From Pardosa pseudoannulata (Eukaryota; Arthropoda; Arachnida; Araneae; Lycosidae), in assembly GCA_032207245.1 (NCBI GenBank), contig CM063498.1, forward strand, positions 95,977,870 through 96,041,869: DNA of 64,000 nucleotides. The letters run 5' to 3'. The position numbers were made by a program, and so were the translations under genes. Below, piece after piece: positions 29,010 to 42,500 of the stretch. The number at the start of each line of letters is the position of its first letter. Position 1 is the stretch's first letter. Below the pieces are notes generated by a model, which did not search any database, was not told where the DNA came from, and was given only the letters and a program-made list of their open reading frames with translations.

Positions 29010-32000
29010 ATTATTAAAGACAAAATAATATTCAAGAGCGTAATGAGAGGCACTGCATTGTTTTTAGTTTACAAGTTTATCATATCTAGGAGTTAATTTG
29101 ATGGTCTGACAAAATTATGTTCAGTCAAGAAAAAATGTTCCATTTTTAGATTTTTTTTTTAAATTTAAATTTAAATTTTTTTTATTTATGAAGACTTTGC
29201 AAACTGCTGGTGGGCCATACGTTGTGCAGGCATGTTTCAGTGGCTGGATTTTAGATTCCAGTAATTGTTATCCAAGTGGTTATAAATAAAATTGCATATG
29301 TTTTTATTAAAAACTTTAGGCAATAGATGCCTTCATTTTGCCATTTTCTTAATGCAAAAGTAAAGATTCTTCAGAACTTCCTGTTACAATTGTTAAATAA
29401 TCTACTACATGTGGCTGTATTTAAATTTGCTATTTGGAACTAAGACTGGTCAGTTATTTATGAATATGTATTGGATAAGATTATATAATTCTACAAAATT
29501 GTGGAAGTACTCATCTAGTACACTCATTTTTAAATTACACGAATATTTTGTATGAATTTTGGTAAGGAACTTAGTTATATTCATCAGAAATTTGTTTCAA
29601 AGTTTGGTTTTAATTTGGTTGTAATTTAAATACAAATAAGTTTTAATCTATAATTTTACTAGAAGTACAATGTTAAATGTTTGATGAAAGATCAATTTTA
29701 TTGCTAGCTTTCTTCATATTTTTTTTTGTTTTTATTAACCAGTGCTTTTACATTTATTTTAGCTGTTCCAACTCTTGAAGTTAAAATTGAATCTAACAGA
29801 GAAATCGTTAATATGGGTGACACACTTGATTTGAGGTGCAAAGTTACAGGTGATGCATCAGCCCGAATATCATGGTACAAAGTTGCTCAAGATGGTCCTT
29901 TGCCAGAAAATGTGAGAATAAGAGGACCAGTTTTAGTTATTAATGGTGTCATGCCTGAAAATGGAGGTGTCTACAGGTGTAGTGTTGAAAGTTATGCTGG
30001 TACATTTACTGATGATTACGTGCTTGCTATGCAAGGTATGTATTTTTTATATCAACACAAATATTCCATATGTAAAGTTTAGAGCAAAAATAATCAAAGA
30101 TTAGACTTTTTGTTATTAAATTGTGCATTCAGTGTACCTGTGTATTATAGTTTCAGAGTAAAATGATGAAATGTAGTAAAATATTAAATATTTCATTAAG
30201 TTTTTATTGACTATCAGAAGTAAGTATAAAATTACAAAACTTAATTGTTAAGCTGTTTAAAAATAGATGCATTTTTAGGATTTGTTTTTAAATTTGTAAT
30301 TTTGAGATTTTTACTTTTTTTTAAGCTTGCAGAGATTAATGTTTTAAATTTAAAACAAGTAAGGGAGTTTGAGGCATATATTATTAAAGTCACTGAAGTC
30401 TTGTACTACATATTATTAATTAAATTCCCATATTAATCATTCTAAAATTGTTCACTTTTAACTAATCTTTATGGTAGTATTTTGGAAGTATTTGCTAGTT
30501 TCCATAAAACTTTTGTTGTGTAAGTTCTATTTTCTGAATAAGAAAATAATCCAGTCATATGTAATACATTGTTTTTGAAAAAATATATTCAAGTAAACCA
30601 GTTTGTGGAAAAAAAAATGTATAAATTATATAAATTTTGAAATGTTACCTTTTATTTAAGTTTCAATTTAGTATTATTTGAGTTTTTAAATGAAATTCCA
30701 TTTAGTTTATATAGTTAAGTATAATAAGCAATTGTTTAATATAGTTTTTTTGTCGAAATTGATAATTAGAATTATATTGAAAATTGTTTTATTTAAAATA
30801 TTATTTTGATAGATTACTTTACTTAACCGTATTAGAGATCTTTATAACTCTGCCAGTCTTATCACACATACACATTATTATTATGAAAAATTGAAGTTAT
30901 TATAATTGAGTGCTTTTACTATAAGATGCCACTGTAAACATAGCAAATAGACCTTTAATCAAATTTCATTTTTAAAGAAGGCTTAATGAATCAAACAGTC
31001 ATTGCTTTTCAACTTAATCTAGATCTTTTAAATTGTGAAGTTTACTTAAATATGCAAAAGATTTATATTAAACCTTAGAGCTTATCTAATTTTTAACTTT
31101 ATGTTTAGGTGTGTGGATAAATCTTTAATAATTTCACACTTGGCATGATATTGTTTCCATACAAACTGCACTTCATAATTCATAAATTGATCAAATTCAT
31201 ATTAGAATACTTTTAAATCCTCATTTTATAATTTGGTTTCTGTAAGCTTAAATTTTTTAATCTTAAATTCATGTTTATGATGTCAAACTCAGTTTGAAAT
31301 TTCTTTAAATTCTTAATAATTGTTTCTTCTTTTAAAACTTCTCTTTATGCTCTCTCATCTGGGAAATTATAATGTAAGTACCTTTGTATATATCAGTGGA
31401 AATAAAAATTAATTTATTAACAAAAGAAGTAAAAGGGTGTATGATCTTACAGTAGTAGTTATAACTACTTTAGCAATTAGCCTGTTTTAAAATATAAAGT
31501 AACACAGTACCATTAAGATTGCTGTACCATTTAAAACTGTTTTTAAGGGTTGTGATAGTTAAATCTTTTAATGCAGTTAAAAACTTAACTTTCTAAATGA
31601 TATATTTTAGTTTTAAATTTATAAATTTGATGAACTGTCCCACTGAGTTAGAACTACTTTTAGATAGAATGAAAAAGCTTTGTAGAATATCAGTCCCTTA
31701 ACTGTCATTGAAAACTTATGCAAGTTGTTTTCTAGTGTCACTGGGTTGTAGTTTCTGTGCATTTAGGAAAAAGCAAAGGCTCAGTTTGGAATCTAAAAGC
31801 TGTTTATTGTTACAGTAAAAATTAACAAAATGAAATTATTGAGGGTTAAGTTATTGTAGCTAATAGTGTACTTATACAAAAAGCATATTAATGAGAAACC
31901 CATGGCAATTGACTCTGCAAAGCATATATATGTATATATATATATAATAAATATATATATATATATGCATGCACCTATCATGTGAAGAGATTAAATATTA

Positions 32001-33490
32001 AGTTGACTGATCTTATCTGTTTAAAAGCAAATTTTAAAATCAAATTCTCTAAATATTTAAAGCCTTTTTAAATTAAGTAAAATTTTCATTTCCATATTAG
32101 AGTTATTATATTATTTTAAATTATATTATATTTATAATTTAACTTATGAATAATAATATTATTTTTCTTATGTATATACATATATATATTAGTTGAAATA
32201 GACAGCATTTGATCTATTTTTTTTTACTGCAAAATATTATGCAAACACTTGGTACAAACAAGGTGGTGTAATGCCTACTGATGCAACACAAACTAATGGA
32301 CAATTGACTATACCTGATGTAAAAGGAGAAGATGCTGGAACATATATATGCACATCCAAAAGTCCAGTTGGATCTATTGATATACCTACAACATTGATTG
32401 TAACAGGTATATTTACTTTTTAATTGAAAAGGTTTAGTTGTGTGCTTTCTTTTTCAGGTTGTAGATTTTATCTTTCAGTAAAAAGAATGAAATAAGTAGC
32501 AAGGAATATGACATTTAGGGTATTATATCACTTTATAAAGTCTTTTGGCATGTATATAATTTCTCCTGTTCTGTTTAAGAAAATCTGAATGCTAGAGAAT
32601 TAGTTTGCATACATATTCATTGTTCTGTTTATTCTTCTGAAAAACTTTAAGATGTCTTAATTTTGTATTTTGGTAATTTCCTAGTAATTTCCTCATTGTG
32701 TTTCTAATATTGATAATTGAGTATTTTTATATTGCAATACAACCATTGTTAGAAACACTTTTTAAACATATTAGATTTATTTTCATTTAGAACTGAGACT
32801 TTATTTTCTAAACTGTAATTGCGATTCATTGTGAATTGTTTGATATGCACACTAGTTGATTTTTAAGTAGCAATAATTGTGAGATAAAAATGTATGTGTA
32901 AATTATATATAATGTGAAATAATACCTATTTCACAAATAGAAATTAGTAAATTCTTTTAGCTTGATTTAGATTTGTTAGTTCTAATTTAGACTGAGATAC
33001 AACTCTAAATTCTAATTTAGAGTTGTAACTAAACTTTATCTAATTTTAATAATGATAATTCTATCAATTGTTAGCATATTTGTAACCACTAAAAAAATTG
33101 TAACTATCCTTTTTCTTTTTAGGTGTTGTACCGCACTTCTCACAAACTCCTTTGTCTTACATGAGAATGCCAACACTCTCTGAAGCCTATTTGAACTTTG
33201 AAGTAGAAATAGCATTCAAACCTGAAAGCATGAGTGGTAACTTTCTTTTTTTTTTTTTTTACATATTTTACATAATAAATTGATTAGCGTACTATCTAGT
33301 TAATATTTTCAAATGTTGATTAACTGTTTGAAAATATAGGGGGACCAGTATTTGGTCTTATTTCATAGCTGTTGTTTTCAAAATACAGAACTCACTTCTG
33401 TCAAGCCCAATGGAACTGCAATAATTGTTTGATTGTTTAATGCCCATAGAAAATGAGTTCATGAAAAAATTGCAAAAATTTATACATGAT

Positions 33491-33568
<78 letters not shown>

Positions 33569-36500
33569 TTTTTATTCCTGTACAGTACAAAAGAAGTTGC
33601 TTTGAACTTTTTAAAATTTTCTTTTGTGTTATTGTTCTTTCAAAAAGCTCATAGGCCTTAAAAATTTGTTGTTTGAACCCTGACTTTGAAAATGAATTAA
33701 GTTTTTGCACACTCAAAAGCCATTGAGTATATTGGTGGATTTAGGACTCATCACTAGCCTTTAGTTGGTTTTGGATTGTAAAGAAATTTTCCCAAAACTG
33801 AAATAGTTTAGCTGGAAGGGTGGAAGCCAATAGAAATTTTATGAATTGCAAAAATGTTGCTTGTTATATCTGGGGATTGGTTGTTTAAAATGGGGTATAC
33901 TCTCATAGACTTAGCATTGTACCAAGTATTTTTTATTCTAATTTTAATCTCATTAAAGTGTGCCTTATTAGGCTTTGTAGGGCAAAAGTGTCATGTAATT
34001 AATGATAATGGTTTAGAAAAAAGTAAAATATTTGATTTTTTTTGTTGTTAATAAAAACTTTAATTGGACAAATTTGTCTATAAAATTGATTTTTTAATTG
34101 ATTGTTGTCCAAAATGTTGGTAAACTATAAACTAACCTTTTGAAATCCTGTTTAGTCTTATGCACACATATTTTAAACATTTTAATTGATGCATTTGTAA
34201 AACAATGATGAGGAATTCATTTTCTCATATTCTTAATTTTGTATTTTTAAAAGTCAAGAAAGTAGCCAAAATTCTAATTTTTAATCCAGGATCATTCAGT
34301 ATATTTTTTTTCCAGTTATATTTTAAGATATCTTGAGGAAATAATTTGTTTTATGTTTTAAAACATTAGAAGTTAGGGCTTATAAACATTTACAAGCACT
34401 TAAAAAAATAGTGTAGCTTCACTAATTTATTTTTTAAAGTTTAATTCTTCAAGTCAAATTATTAACCTATAGCTTTTAATAAATGATTTAGCTATATATT
34501 TATATGTAGGTTGATTATTTTTTTTAAAGAAAAAACTCCAATAATCTAGTTGTTATAGATTTCTAGCATGGATTTTGAGGCACATTTTCTTAGTGTGTTA
34601 TATTGCCTTTTTTTTTTTCACTGTTTGTTTAGTGATTCTTTTAAAATCATCTTCCAAGTCTTGTTAACATCATATTCTAACAAACACTCTTGCTCAGTCC
34701 TCCTTATTTTTTTGCCATTTGTAATTTTCATTATGGATTTAGCAATGAAAAGAAACATGCATTGTCTATAAAATAGTTTATTCTACTGGTGAATCTTAAG
34801 TTTCAGTTGGTTTTTATTTAGTATTCAGTTTTCTTTCATTAAATGACTGTATAAGTAATCATTTCCTATTAAAAATTCACATAACCATTAAAAAATTCAG
34901 ATTTTTCAAAAATCAGGCATTTTTTAAGACTAGAAATATCTGGTTTTTAATTTTTTTTTCAAGCTGTATCAAATAATTGGCTTTCTAAATATCTGTGTCT
35001 AAATTAATGATTTTATTTTAGGGTTGTTGCTGTACAATGGACAGAAACAAGGTCAAGGCGATTTTATTTCACTTGTTTTGAATAATGGTTATGTTGAGTT
35101 CAGGTTTGAATTGGGATCTGGACCTGCTATATTGAGAAGTGCCAGTCCAGTTGAAATTGGAAAGTGGCATGTTGTAAAGATATCTCGAGACAAGAAGAAT
35201 GGTATGTTAAGTGAATTTTTTCCATTTGAGTGCAAAAATTTATTAAATCTGCCATTATTAATGAAATAAGAAAGTACTAGTTTTATAGTAAAATTGACAA
35301 GAAATTAACTAATTAAAAACTCATTTTAGCCATTGTGTTTATTTTATCTTTGGGCATTACATAATACTTGTAGAAACATTAGCACTCCCTAGGCTATTTC
35401 ATTTAATTCAATTGAAATGTATACAACTTTCCACAGAATTTATTTAACTCAATTTAAAAGGAATTGGGGGGGGGAATATAGGCTAATTTATGTTCACATA
35501 AATTATGCCTCATTTAGTTATCAGTTAAAAATAGAAATGTATGTATTTAAAAATTACAATAAAAGCCATTTACCCCTATCACCATAGATTGGTGAGTTGC
35601 CTTATATAAAAAAACAGGAGAATTGCCAGTTTAAAAAATTTTATAGAGTATCAGTATTTTTTACTGGACCTTAAATGTGTTAAGTAAAGTTTTCATTACA
35701 ATGAATGTAATGACTAATTTCAATGGTTTAGAAAGGGAAGTTGAACATACAATGACTTATTTTTGGTAACTTGTATGTTATCATTTAACCATCTGCATAA
35801 AAATAAAGCATTTTATACCGTTTTATAATTTTTCTTGATAACAATATTATGATTCTATTTTTCTTAGGATTATAGGTTTTTATAAAAAATTTACAATATG
35901 GATCATTTTTGATCTACTAACTAACTTTAAGAATATATAACCTCACTTTTTTTTCTTGCAGGTGTACTGGTTGTAGATGACCAACCTGAAGTCACAGGAT
36001 CTGCTCAAGGCAACTTCTTGGGCCTTGATTTACTTGAACCTATGTATATTGGTTCAGTTCCTGACTTTAGACTCATTGAATCTAATGCTGGGGCAACAAG
36101 AGGTTTTATTGGTAAGTTGTGTTATTTGAATTCAAATGTATAACAGAAAATGGAATGAAGTCCACACTATTTGGATCATATTTTAACTAATGTAACTTGT
36201 ATATAGCTTAAAACATTGTTAGATGCAATTTTCATTTTCTGAACTGATATATTTAAAAAAAAAAATTTCGAAGATTATGCAATCTATTGTGTTTGACACT
36301 TAATTTCTGTTCATCTGTTATGAAATTCAGAGGTTAATTATCCTAAACCACTTGTTTTGTATTAAAATATGTTCTAAAATTTATTTTCACATTAGGTTGC
36401 ATCAGCCATTACAAGACTGGCAAAGTTGTTCATAATCTGTTACGAGAAGCTGAAACCTATGGAATTTCAACATGTGAAACTTGTGCTAACAATCCATGTC

Positions 36501-39500
36501 TCCATGGTGGTGCATGCCAAGAAGCTTTGACTATGGTTGGCTATAATTGTATTTGTCCTCCTGGATTCTCTGGACGCGATTGTGAAACAGTTGGTGAAGC
36601 CTGCTACCCAGGTGTTTGTGGAGAAGGGCGCTGCATAAATAGACCATCTGGAGGATTTGATTGCTACTGTCCATTAGGTCGAACTGGCATAAGATGTGAA
36701 AAAGGTAATGATTTGATATCCTTGAATTCCATTTTCTTTTATTAATAAAATGATCTTTCTTTGCAGAAATTGTATGAAATTATGGTCTTGTAACTGTTAA
36801 TAATTCTTGAAAGGCACAACAAAATTAAATAATTAAATTCACAAATAAAGTATTTTATTTATGAACTTCTTTTAATTAAAAATTGCCATTCTATTGCTTT
36901 ATAAAATGTTTACTGTTAGCAATTATTTCTTTGTTAGTGAATCAAATGTGATTTGGGACTTATTTAAAGTATTTCTATACACTTATCTTTATCATGTAGG
37001 TAAATGGGGAGAAAATATTACTTTACCAGAACAAGGAACTCAAGTTTAGATTTTAGATGCACTTGAAATTTATAAGCATTTTTTTTTCTGAAGGAACTCT
37101 TCCTAGATAAATACTATATGTAAATAGTTGTTGAAAAAAAAATTTTTTTTAACCTGAAATATCATGACTTGTAATCAATATCAAACTATACAAATTATAA
37201 TTTCATTAAATTTAACTCTTTTAATTGCAGAAATTGTAATTGTTGAACCAGCATTCTCTGATGATGCTTACATTGCATATCCTACACCTCAAGCTTTAAG
37301 GACATTGAAAATGAATATGAAAGTTAAGCCTCGTACAACAGAAGATTGTTTAATTGCTTACTGTGCTCGAGCTGAAGATGGCTCAGGAGATTTTACATCA
37401 ATAGCAATTAGAAATAAGAGTGTTGAATTTAGGTTTGACATGGGATCAGGTAATTTTAAACTTATCAGATTGTTATAATGTTGCTATTATATGTTTTTGC
37501 TTTGATCTTCTTAATAGTAAATATGATCTGTGACTGTTAGTTTGGTTAATAAAATATAAACAATTCATATAAATTTTGTTTCTTAAAGATCTTAAATTAT
37601 GAAATAGTATTGGAATAGCATTAATTATGTAAACATGATTTTGTAATTTTTTTATGCAAGTCTTATTGAATATGGTAGATGGCTTTTGTGAAAATGTATT
37701 AGGGCATTCACCATTTGTTAACTTGTAAGCTATAATGAAAAGAATATAAAAAAAGATTAAATATATTAATAATAAATCTTTACTCAAAAGAAAAATTAAA
37801 ATAATTTTACAAGAAATACATCATTCCAATTTTGTCATAACAGTGATTAAAGTAGCTTTTATGGTATTAAAGAATCTATCAAAATAAAATTAAAATCAAA
37901 AAGGCTTGTGTAATTTCATTTATAAATTATTAAAAAAAAAACAATTTCAATAACTCTCTTAATCTTGTTTTTTAACATTTAATATGAGACTTAGAAGTAA
38001 AACTTAGTAGAGAAAATTTATGTTGCAGTAATGAAAACATAATTTCAATACTATATTTCCATTATTTTCATGTAATTTTTCCCCATGGATAATCATTAAG
38101 CTAATATTAAAGTTTTTTCATTGGAATGTATTAAAATTGTTAATTTTATTTTGTTTTGTTTTATAGTGTTATGTTTAACATTTTAAAACTAAATTTACAA
38201 TTAACATTAGCAGTATTTACAAGCAATATTTCATTTTAGGTCCTGCCATTATACGTAGTGCTGAACCTATATTAGCAGATGAATGGCTTAGTATTGTTGC
38301 TGAAAGAGATATGAAAGAAGGCTCTTTGATTGTTAACAATGGAGTTGCTGCTAAGGGCATGTCTCCTGGTATTGCAAAAGGACTGAATTTGCATACACCA
38401 TTTTATGTTGGAGCAGTTGATAAACATAGGATATCGGTTTCTCCTTTTGTTGAAGTACAACATGGTTTTGATGGTTGCATAGCTCATGTAAGTAAATATT
38501 TTAGTAAAGTTTTTATATCTCTCAATGGTAGTACCAATTGAAATTATTAAAACTTGAAAATTTATATTGTTTAAGTATTGTAAATTTCACTTTTTATGAA
38601 TTGAAAATAATGTGTACCAAATTTTAAGAACATTAGATAACTGAAATACATTGTTATTTGTGAATACGTTTTTTGTTCTTGAGATAATCTTTCAAATTAT
38701 GCTTACTAAAAAATTTGTATTCATTATTAATGATTCCAGAGTTCGTTTTTTTAATTTTATAAGTGTGTATATACCCATTTTGCTTATTTGTATAAATTTG
38801 TTTGACTGGAAATGCTTTTTTATTTGTTTAGTTTAAAAATCTTAATTTTTAAAATAAAATATGGTTAGGACAGATGGTTAATCCAGGGTTGGTTTTAGTA
38901 GTTTTGCCACCTGAACAAAAGTGTGGCATTGTGAGCATAACTGGCACCTGAAGCATACCTTTTTTGCCACTTCCCCCTGGAAAAAAATATAGAAAATGCT
39001 ATTGCATGTCTGTCTGAGTGGCAAACAAAGCATGGTTGCCCCACCCCCTTACTTCACCATTGACCTCCTGTCTCCTCCATTATAAAAGTTAGAGATAAAT
39101 TGTTGATATGTACAAATTTAATTTTGAAATGCTCTTTTCTCTACTTTTTCCCACTTACTGGCAAAGAAAAATTCTTAACACAATAGCAAGAGTTGAAATT
39201 AATTTTAAAACTTTGATTGTGCTTCTCTTCTTTGCTTAAAAAGACTAAAACTGACACTTTTATACACCAAAGATGCAGTATGTTTGTAACCCCTTCTTTT
39301 CTGTTGGTCAACATTACTTCCAAATCTTTAGAGACATCTTTAGAAATTTAGATATCTTTTAGAAATCTTTAGATTAAATAATAATAAAAAATACAGTTGT
39401 GTTCCAAGCTATAGAGAATTATATTTTATTAAATATTTTTATAAAAAAAAATTCCAAATAAATTATAAAACAAATTGAAGACAAAATACCACCCTTAAAA

Positions 39501-42500
39501 TTTGTCACTCCAGACAGCAATTTGATTTGTCTGGCTTGAGATCTACCACTGGGTTAACTTACGCCAGGAGTTGACAGATTATATGAGCCGCACAAGGCAT
39601 AGGCATTTGGGACTTTTCTGACTTTTTCCACTACATATTGTATCAGCAGCATATATGCACAAGTGGGTTTCTTCTAATTCATTAACTTGCTTGATTGACA
39701 GTTTGACTTTTCTTTCTTGAAAGTCTGCTAATCCCTGACCTATGCCAACAATAGCACATAATGCATGATTAGAAGTGTCACACCATACCTCTGGCCCAAT
39801 CATTGCATTGTAATGAAGATAAACAAGACACTCCTATTGTCAATTATTGGGGCTGTTTGATCAAACATAATTGCTATTAAATTCAGCTATTGAAACTTGA
39901 TTATGTATAGGTATACTTTGATAAATCATAAAAGGGCAAATGAGAGTGGCGAAATCCTGTATACATAAAATACAGAATTATATGTTTAAAACAAAAATGT
40001 CTTCATTACAACTTATTTTCCAACTGAGTGTTTTCCTTGAGGATTTCTACTTATCTTTCATGATTGCAGATTGAGGTGAATGGAGTAGATATTGATCTGG
40101 TGAATTCAGCAATAGATTCCTCGAATGTGGAAGACTGTGGTGGTCGTACTCCATGTGAGAAGAATCCGTGCCTTAACAATGGACTGTGCATTGAAGATGA
40201 TGGATCTCCCTCAGGCTATGTTTGTGAATGTCAAGAAGGATATAGTGGTTAGTTATCTCATTTATTAGTTTGTTTGTAAAAAATATGATAATTTACTATA
40301 ACTTATTTTAGCTGTATATTATACAGTTTTTAATCATGTCGAAATGTATACATTTATTTGTTGAAACTGTAAAGTTTTTAACTATTTCAAATAGTCCAAA
40401 ATTTGGTTGAATCTCTCTTGAAACTGTAATAAAAGGGGATTTTGAATGTACAATGAAGGTAGATTATTTTTTTGCATTAAAGTATATAAAAAAACAGTTG
40501 CTCGTTAATACAATTAGCTTTGTGTACATTTTTTTTTTTTTTTTTTTTTTTTTGTATTAGGAAATCTGTAATTTTGTCTCTTAAATTCATGAGAAAAAGT
40601 AATTCAAACAGCAAGGAGTTTTCATAACAATTACATTTCCTGTTGAGCTGTTACAAAGTGTTGATCTTACATAAAATACTAAGTGTGTTTTCTTTCCAAA
40701 CTCTCACCATATAGCAGGCCTTTTCATATATCATCCAAATCAGCATTATTACTGAAGTGCCAAGCTTTCCATAATTGACAAAATTTATTGTGATTATTTT
40801 TAGAATTTACTGTAATAAAACATCTAGATGTAATAACTATACTTTTTTACTTTGTTACAGAAAAAAATAATTAATAACTATAATCCATTCATAATTTATG
40901 AGAAACAAGGTTTGCCTCCTGCACTTTAATAACAATATGCACAAAGCAAATTTAATTTTTTTTCCAAAATTATCAAGATTTATATACAAGCCTGCAAATG
41001 TTTCTACTCTAAATATGAATATCATGTTTCCATTGCACCATATTGTCGAATGATGGCTAAATGGATAGGTTGCTGCTCTTCATGGGTTCAAATCCTACTG
41101 TTGGTATGGATGTTCATAGCTATTTAGATTTGGCTTTAAACAGTTGGTCCTGCCCTCATTAGCCCTAGTGTAGTAAAACTGTAGACCATAGTACTTCAAA
41201 TCATTGCACTATATTAAGATTTCAACAATGAGGATAATGGCAGAAGTGAGAATCTAAAAATTATTGAACTTCTTGCTAATTAAGAACCTGAAGAAAAAAT
41301 GGTTTTATTTTATAGTTTTTATTGTTAGTTAAATTTGTTTTCTTTCCCCCCCACAAGCACTACTTAGTACTTACAGAAAATACCACAGCAGGGGGTAATG
41401 TAAAAATGTTTATTTTGTAGTGGGGTTATAGTGTCATTATTACTAACTAGGTTTTATTTTTATAAAAGAAAATTACAAATATTTTTAGGTAATATTCTAT
41501 TCTCAGAAGATCATTTGTTTATTTCTAAAATCAACAAGATGTTAGCCTTTAAAATAATAGGATTTTATCTATACACAAAAAGGCTACAAGTCTTATGTAA
41601 AAACAGCATATTGTTCATAATAGAAGTTCATTTTTGGTGCTGTCTGGAATAATACTGAAGTTCAAATGTTGATAAATTTGTTTTTGTATTATTTTTAGGG
41701 TATTATTGATTTTGTGTAGTGAAAAATGTTTCTATTGAAGAAATAGGTTATTTAGGAAATATCTTTTGTCATTTTCAATCATTCCTATGATTAGAAATGT
41801 AAAAATGAGTTTTTATCCTTTTAATATTATCAGAAGTGTGTAAAATTTCTTCTTTTGTTTTTAGGAAATAATTGTGAGATTGAGACAGATCTATGCAGTT
41901 TAATCGATCCATGTAAAAATGGTGGTACATGTGTTGGATCAGGCAACTCATATAAATGCAGCTGTCCTCTCAAATTTAAGGGTGTCAACTGTGAAGAACG
42001 TAAGATATTCAAAAATATTGCTTAAATTTCTTTTGAAAAATTAACATTTTACTGTAAATACTTTATGTATTTGCTTTGAAATCTAAAGCTAGAGCAGTCC
42101 TTGTTCTAAGAAAAATACAGGTAGTCCCCACTTTATCATAAAGCTCCATTCCAGTGACTAAGTTGTTAAACAAATTTGTCAATGAACAAGAAGTGTATGT
42201 CTAAAATATAGAATCCTTGCAAAATTATAAAAAAATATGTAACAGATTTCTAATTTATTAATAAAAAACCAGCATGTACATATTTACTTGGCCGTAAAGG
42301 GTCTAGGTTAGAGATGAAGGACAGTGAAACAAAAATTGTACTTTAAAAAGTGGAGATCCTGAATTTAACAGTTGAAAAGAAACTCTTCTAATGAGGTTTG
42401 CTTTATAATCTGCTTTATATTTCTTGGTAGATTTCTCTATAGCACTTGAAAAGTTAACTCATCCCACATCAAGCTTTACTGAAACATTCAGTGTTTGGAT

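Larger units (their letters stand above)
32407..35021 (+). other. Introns around exon 28
   Basis: Introns 32407-33122 and 33237-35021. The second holds the 72-base TA repeat. Nothing else was recognised. Confidence 0.75.
35202..40069 (+). other. Introns between exons 29 and 34
   Basis: Introns 35202-35961, 36112-36395, 36705-37230, 37450-38239 and 38488-40069. A less AT-rich patch at 38870-39070 (CCAGGGTTGGTTTTAGTAG) and another at 39490-39800 look like old interspersed repeats of unknown family. Confidence 0.7.
40248..41864 (+). other. Intron inside EGF3
   Basis: Contains the 25-T tract and SINE family A copy 2; otherwise nothing recognised. Confidence 0.75.

Noticed and set aside
32206..32230. 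AT-AC (U12-type) acceptor before the half-Ig exon
   Set aside because: The sequence ends TTTTTAC, but no U12 branch site like TCCTTAAC lies just upstream and no ATATCC donor was seen, so I keep the acceptor unresolved.
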